A stretch of 64,000 nucleotides of DNA from Atrina japonica (Eukaryota > Mollusca > Bivalvia > Pterioida > Pinnidae): assembly GCA_030159075.1 (NCBI GenBank), contig BROG01000462.1:124001-188000 (forward strand). Reading direction: 5' to 3'. The notes under the pieces were generated by a model, which was not told where the DNA came from, did not search any database, and saw only the letters and a program-made list of their open reading frames with translations. This document shows, piece after piece, positions 58,531-64,000 of this stretch. Numbering within the stretch: position 1 is the first letter of the stretch; every line of letters begins with the position of its first letter. Position numbers and translations under genes: made by a program.

Positions 58531-59447
58531 ATTAAATGTTTTCATAAGAGAATTGAAAATGCAAATGGCCGCCCCCGTGACCATGCCATCGAATCACAAC
58601 TGATTTGCAACGAATTTTCGTTTGAATTCCGATATATTATTAATGAGATATACCATAGAGAGCTTGAGTGTGAGATACGAAAAGGAGGTTCATGACAACT
58701 GAAATTGACATTTGTACCAATCTGCTGGGAAATGCCGTGACTTACATAACTTAGGTAAGTATTTCAGCGTATAGCCTGCTAGCTAGCTACTCCCTCAAAT
58801 CAGTTGAAACAAGGCAAATGCAGAATATGTTGTTTTTGAAATAACATACTTTTATTCGTCTGTTTGAAAGTAAAATTATCGACACTTTCGTAATGAAAAT
58901 CCCATATAGGACTATAATAGAGTCATGTGTTATGTAAGTCAAATCAGCATTTACCGATTAGCTAATATATAGCATGAACACGGTAACCTAATTATAATTT
59001 ACATAAAGAGTATTCACTCAATAACTCCATTGCTGAGAAACCTATGAGCACTACTTACACTTGGCATTGACATTGCAGGTTTTGAAAGATTCGGGTCTCA
59101 GAATTAGCAAGAATAGTTCATGAATTGCCAGATGGAGCTGATTTCACACGATTAGACAATGTGACCGACGAATTGTTTCTGACGGGAATAGGCCTATATG
59201 GTGAAGACAAACAAATCGACCTGTTTATCAGTGATGCTTGACAAAGTTACACTTGGCTTAATTCTGTTTTTACTGTTCATCAGACAGTTCATTTGTTTGA
59301 TTCTGGTCATAACATGACCTACATATATCGCGATATGGGCCTGTAGGCGTTAAAGTGTACTACAGATGTAGTCTTGTGTTTCCGATTTTTCTGTGATTTT
59401 TCTGTGATTTTTGTTTGGTTTTTGTTTTGTGGTAATGTATAATATAA
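58531..59447. other. No gene recognised
   Basis: Nothing supported. Confidence 0.5.
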
Positions 59448-59745
59448 ACATAATACCAACGTTACAGTGCTCAAGACGATATCGTTTCTGTCAATTAGAC
59501 TTCATCAGTTGAACTCGAATTGAATATGTGTATTTTCCAGACAGAAAGTGGTATCATACAAGGCCAAATAATAAGTATGTGTATTCTCTAAAGATAAAGT
59601 GGTATCATACAAGGCCAAACATAGCTTTCAAAGTACATCCGAAATCCGTCTAAGAGTAACCACTGTAAAAAAAATGATTATCTTAGCTTAAGAAATTTTT
59701 GGAATTTAAATGGTGTTATCAGTGCCAAATATTACTTTAGTATGA
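59448..59745 (+). mobile_element. Family D element, fullest copy
   Basis: ATAAACATAATACCAACGTT, GCTCAAGACGATATCGTTTC, TTAGACTTCATCAGTTGAAC, GTCTAAGAGTAACCACTGTA, TGATTATCTTAGCTTAAGAA, GGTGTTATCAGTGCCAAATA. An internal ~55-bp duplication repeats ATGTGTATT and GTGGTATCATACAAGGCCAA. Confidence 0.8.
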
Positions 59746-60350
59746 GATAAACAGCTGGAACCGAATGTATGGCTTTTAAGATTAAATAAATATATATAGG
59801 AAATAAATATCTGATATTCTATTCTTTATTGATTCGTTCATATGTTGAAATTCAGAAAAGGCTTGTCTAACAAATAGATAGAAAGTGTTTCTTATTTATG
59901 AATTCCTACGTCAGATGGTAAACCGGTCAACACTCGGGTCACGTGACTACAAACACTGACTTATGCGTCACATCGCTCTTTATACTTGCATTGAAGGTAA
60001 TTGTAGTCAGTACGTAAATATTCTTTAACAAAATCTACTTCAAGGAATGCATTAGACTAAAAACGTTTACTTACTCGGTCTGCTCTAATCCATTCATTTC
60101 TAAAAGCAAATACCGAGTCTTTAGACTTATTTGAAGATCAAAGTTCAATGAAACCAACACAGAAATAAATATGGAAAACTAAATTTTATTTTGATGATGA
60201 CAAACGGGGTAAATATACAGCGTTCCATTTTATAACAGCTCCCAATATTAGCTACTAAAAGGTTCCAGTATCGAATTAATCAATATATTCTTATTACCAA
60301 CCAAATTTTTTCTCAATAGGCATAACCGACTCTAATATGTCAGGCTGGTT
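59746..60350. other. No gene recognised
   Basis: Nothing supported. Confidence 0.5.
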
Positions 60351-60384
60351 TTGCAATTGATGTTGAATTGCAGTATAAGCAAAA

Positions 60385-60595
60385 ATATTAGTATGGACTC
60401 AATTTTGGCAATATTAGCGAAGTTGTTGATATCGCTAAAATTGAATATCGTTAACAATTCATTCCCCATAGTAGATAAGAGTTATCACTTTTTTAATCAT
60501 AAAATCGCTAACATTACTTCTTTGCTAAAATTATACACCATATCTTGGACAAAATGCTAAATTTGCGTCTCGCTAAAAACTTCCACTTATACGGT
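60385..60595. repeat. Internally repetitive segment of 'cgctaa(a)' words
   Basis: Repeated words TTAGCGAAGTTGTTG, ATCGCTAAAATTGAATATCG, AAAATCGCTAACATTACTT, GTCTCGCTAAAAACTTCCAC. Looks like a dispersed animal repeat, but there is only one copy in this window. Confidence 0.4.
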
Positions 60596-60642
60596 GTTTG
60601 AGCATAACCTGTGAGATTTGTTATTAGGGTTTATGGGTGCTT

Positions 60643-60799
60643 GTTTACTAATTATTTGTACTTGTTTATTAATTATTTGTATTTGTTTATTAATTATTTG
60701 TATTTGTTTACTAAACATTTGTATTTGTTTACTAATTATTTGTATTTGTTTACTAGTTATTTGTATTTGTTTACTAATTATTTGTATTTGTTTATTGTA
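60643..60799 (+). repeat. 21-bp minisatellite, ~7.5 units
   Basis: The unit is TTTGTTTACTAATTATTTGTA, allowing TTTATT and ACATTT variants. It produces spurious 7-residue-period frames. Confidence 0.93.
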
Positions 60800-60838
60800 T
60801 CTAGACCTTTCAGGAAGATCAGTTGTTACTGTTTCAAG

Positions 60839-61384
60839 GTCAGTTTAAATGTGTCGTCATGTTACTGTATTTAGCCATAAGAAATCTCCATCGTAAACCT
60901 GAAGGTTGTAGAAAGGTCAGTTTAAATGTGTCGTCATGTTACTGTATTTAGCCATAAGAAATTTCCATCGTAAACCTGAAGGTTGTAGAAAGGTCAGTTT
61001 AAATGTGTCGTCTTGTTACTGTATTTAGCCATAAGAAATTTCCATCGTAAACCTGAAGGTTGTAGAAAGGTCAGTTTAAATGTGTCGTCATGTTACTGTA
61101 TTTAGCCATAAGAAATTTCCATTGTAAACCTGAAGGTTGTAGAAAGGTCAGTTTAAATGTGTCGTCATGTTACTGTATTTAGCCATAAGAAATTTCCATC
61201 GTAAACCTGAAGGTTGTAGAAAGGTCAGTTTAAATGTGTCGTCATGTTACTGTATTTAGCCATAAGAAATTTCCATCGTAAACCTGAAGGTTGTAGAAAG
61301 GTCAGTTTAAATGTGTCGTCATGTTACTGTATTTAGCCATAAGAAATTTCCATTGTAAACCTGAAGGTTGTAGAAAGGTCAGTT
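60839..61384 (+). repeat. 77-bp minisatellite, ~7 units
   Basis: The unit contains GTCAGTTTAAATGTGTCGTC, ATGTTACTGTATTTAGCCAT, AAGAAATTTCCATCGTAAAC and CTGAAGGTTGTAGAAAG. Units are almost identical; variants are ATCTCC, CGTCTTG and CATTG. Recently homogenised. Confidence 0.96.
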
Positions 61385-61913
61385 TCGTTATTATTACTGA
61401 TGTATTGTTTACTAGAACTGTACTAGGGTTTATATACAAGTAGACAGTCAGATTGGATAGGAATTTATGTGTGTATTCGATTGGATTTCTGGCTATAGGA
61501 ACTGTGAACAACAACAGACACTGATATTACATTAGCTTTACTGTGGTCGCGCTTTAGGGTAATTCTGACCCATAACCGAACCGATGGCTCTTACAACCTT
61601 TTGGTCTACAAAATGTATAAAATACATAAAAATCTCAGATACCAAAGTATTAATTAAATGTATTATCTTAAAATAGAAACTTCGTTATCACTTCACCAAT
61701 CTTTTTTAAATGTATCCTACCATGAAATTGGGGTTATAGAATTATACACGTTAAACCTTACTTGATGATAGTAAAGATATATAGCTATAGCGTATAGTTA
61801 GTTTTTATAAAAAATATCTCATAAATTAAACAAAATGTACAAAGAAATCAATATCATGTTCTTTCCTTTGATAATACTCCACTTTAAAGACCATACATTG
61901 GAAGAATACTGAT

Positions 61914-61915
<2 letters not shown>
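61385..61915. other. No gene; one retroelement A sliver
   Basis: AAAAATCTCAGATACCAAAG at about 61628 is the antisense end of an A tail, only ~30 bp. Nothing else is seen. Confidence 0.55.

Positions 61916-61958
<43 letters not shown>
61916..61958. repeat. (CA)n microsatellite
   Basis: About 21 CA units. Confidence 0.96.
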
Positions 61959-62439
61959 ATTTTGTGCAACAAATCATGCAAGGTGCATCCTTTTATTTTA
62001 GACTTCGAATTGTAATTAAAAGTAGATATATTTGGTACGTTGAACCCCATTTTCATATCGATGGCAAATATCTGTCTTGTCAAGACCTCTGTAAAGACGG
62101 ATAGATGAAGGTGATGAGTGTATCAAATTACTAATGAAGAAGATTGATATGCAATTTGGACTCGGGCAAGAGATAATAGTGGCATTAATACATCCGTCAT
62201 TCATTTAAAAGGACATTTCCAATTCAAGATCACCACTTCGTGAAAAGATGGCGGTAATACAATTTAAACTTGACATTTAAGCAGACAATTTCCAATAACA
62301 GTTTTCAGAAATATTCAAATTTGAAAATATGAAGTCCATCATTTAGATAATACTTATATATATAATACTTATAATATAAGAAAAACATAAACATAAATAC
62401 AAACAAAAATATATGTATGTAATAGATTTTATAATAACT
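61959..62439. other. No gene recognised
   Basis: Nothing supported. Confidence 0.5.
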
Positions 62440-62588
62440 GTGGGCTCGCGAAGGATGTGACTGGTCAACGGGAAAGCTTGCTCCTCCGCGACGCCTGGTC
62501 TCACCTCTTGGTTTCCAGAGGTCCGTTTTTTTGCCAGATTTGCATCTATAATCTGGACATCCTATGGATTTATACTTTGGTATCTGAT
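62440..62588 (+). mobile_element. Retroelement A 3' tail fragment
   Basis: GTGGGCTCGCGAAGGATGTG, CTCACCTCTTGGTTTCCAGA, AATCTGGACATCCTATGGAT, TTTGGTATCTGA. Diverged, and the last bases abut a family D element. Confidence 0.85.
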
Positions 62589-62882
62589 GGTAATGAGCTC
62601 GAATTTAAAATAGATGTTGAGTTCACCGTTACTGTCAATAATATTTCAGTAATTGAGCTCGATTTGAAAATAGATGTAGATTTCCAAAAAATGGTACCAT
62701 ACAAGGCCAAAATAGCTTTCAATGTATTCCTAAAACTGTCTAAGAGTAAAGCTGTTCGGAAATCTACAGCTATTTAAATTCGAGCTTAAATGATGACGTC
62801 TTATTGACGAATACTATCGTCTTGAGCATATTTGGCCATATTTCTTGGAAACCTATCACTGCGGTATTATGTTTATAATATT
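62589..62882. mobile_element. Family D element, rearranged
   Basis: GAGCTCGAATTTAAAATAGA occurs, then a near-repeat GAGCTCGATTTGAAAATAGA. TACCATACAAGGCCAAAATA and GTCTAAGAGTAAAGC follow. The right end holds TACTATCGTCTTGAGCATAT and GGTATTATGTTTATAATA, the inverted form of the family left end. Confidence 0.75.
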
Positions 62883-63631
62883 TATTTTAGTAGAATGAAT
62901 ATAACCGGCAGGGTAGAGTCTCGTGAGTCATTTCTTGACTTGGCACGAGTTTAAATTTTAGGAAATAAAGCATAACATAAAAATTACACTGGTATTAATA
63001 ATGGTTCCTTCCTCTCTCCATACATAAGAGAGTATTCATTCAGAGTATGTATATTTATTCCTCTTTGGACGGGCGTATCTACCTTTTTTTCCAAGCCAGA
63101 ATTTCTCTGTCCACACTTTAGGCTGTACAGAAGCTACATGCGCTTTGACGTCACAATATGATATTAGACATATGGCCATTATGGTATTGTTTCGAGCTTC
63201 GGATGACTGCCAGTTACCGATAAAGAACATTGACTGTCATGGCGTCATCTTTAATGAGCATGTGCATTTCTTTACAGAGCCTCTGCGCATGCTTACAAGT
63301 ATTTATCTTAATTGAGTTTGTAATTAATGACAATAACAACATAATACTACAATGACATCTTTATAATGATAATGCACTGCATTTAAAAGTTCAGAGATCA
63401 TTTACATTCATACAAATTATTTGAAGCATGAAAGAGGAATAATAAACACATGGGTGTGTTGACTAGAAAGGAAAATCTCAATCCTTGTGGTAAGAGTCTG
63501 ACATCCTCGGATTGGACATCCAGAGTCTTGTCACTCGTACGGAGACTCCCTTATTCACGCATCACACCCATGTAAGATTCTATTTATTTTACACCCCAAA
63601 GTAAACTAAGTAGGAACCATCAAATATAAAA
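62883..63631. other. No gene recognised
   Basis: A 64-codon minus-strand frame at 63036-63230 has no recognisable domain. Nothing else. Confidence 0.5.
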
Positions 63632-63862
63632 AAAATCTCAGATACCAAAGAATAAATATTTAGATAGTCCAGGATATTGATACAGATCTGGTAAAAATGG
63701 ACAAATACGGATCTCTGGAAATCAAGAGGTGGAATCAGGTGCCATAAAGGAGTAAGCATTCCCTGTCGACCGGTCACACCCACCGCGAGTCCACAGTCAA
63801 ATCCAAATGAAATACATGAGGAACAAATCCTCGTCACAATTGGTACAGACGTCTCAACAGTT
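63632..63862 (-). mobile_element. Retroelement A 3' tail, antisense
   Basis: AAATCTCAGATACCAAAGAA, ATGGACAAATACGGATCTCT, CCCTGTCGACCGGTCACACC, CGAGTCCACAGTCAAATCCA, TGGTACAGACGTCTCAACAG. 5'-truncated just before the RT. Confidence 0.87.
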
Positions 63863-64000
63863 GAGGTTGATTGATTTAGGTTATTTCTAAGTAGCACCCG
63901 ATTTGTACAATACAACAATTATGTCACAAACAAGGTAGTAAGATATTGAAAGTAAATTAATTAACTCATTATATTCTTGATACAATAGCAAACAAAAAAT

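Overview
This is a 64 kb stretch of AT-rich nuclear DNA from an invertebrate animal, most likely a mollusc and perhaps a bivalve. The evidence is intron-split animal coding exons, tRNA-derived SINE remnants, a Harbinger-type DNA transposon, many fragments of a YIDD reverse-transcriptase retroelement, and abundant microsatellites and minisatellites. The mollusc assignment is an inference from the style of the gene and repeats. I could not test it against a database.

Only one host gene is recognisable. It is a metabotropic glutamate receptor-like class C GPCR on the minus strand, with nine exons between 50942 and 19208. In transcript order these encode most of the Venus-flytrap ligand domain (50788-50942, 33108-33278, 32733-32877, 31768-31910, 27348-27632, 26269-26374, 22679-22818), the cysteine-rich linker (21854-22092), and the whole seven-helix domain plus a short tail (19208-20120). 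All eight junctions keep frame and use GT/AG, giving about 765 residues. The first ~130 residues (signal peptide and start of the ligand domain) were not found and probably lie beyond 64000. Glutamate-contact residues are kept except one gamma-carboxylate lysine, which is a glutamine here.

The rest is repeats. About twenty pieces of a Penelope-like-style retroelement, in two subfamilies (A and B) with different 3' tails, make up roughly a sixth of the window. They include two damaged near-complete copies lying head-to-tail at 51.3-55.8 kb and a tail-to-tail pair at 43.1-43.6 kb. Non-coding families include a palindromic element built of short inverted words (5.0 and 18.6 kb), a fold-back element whose ends read roughly TTAAAGGGGCATTAGCTG (six copies) that has picked up microsatellites and a 47-bp tandem array internally, a ~300-bp element with ends like TATTATAAACATAATACC (eight copies), and tRNA-headed SINE pieces.

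Layout: 1-7.7 kb transposon remnants; 7.75-9.38 kb a 34-unit, 48-bp minisatellite; 9.4-19.1 kb repeats and simple sequence downstream of the gene; 19.2-33.3 kb eight of the nine receptor exons with repeat-filled introns, one carrying a very G-rich tract; 33.3-50.8 kb a 17.5 kb intron packed with transposon debris; 50.9-64 kb retroelements, SINEs and two abutting minisatellites, probably upstream or first-intron sequence of the receptor gene.
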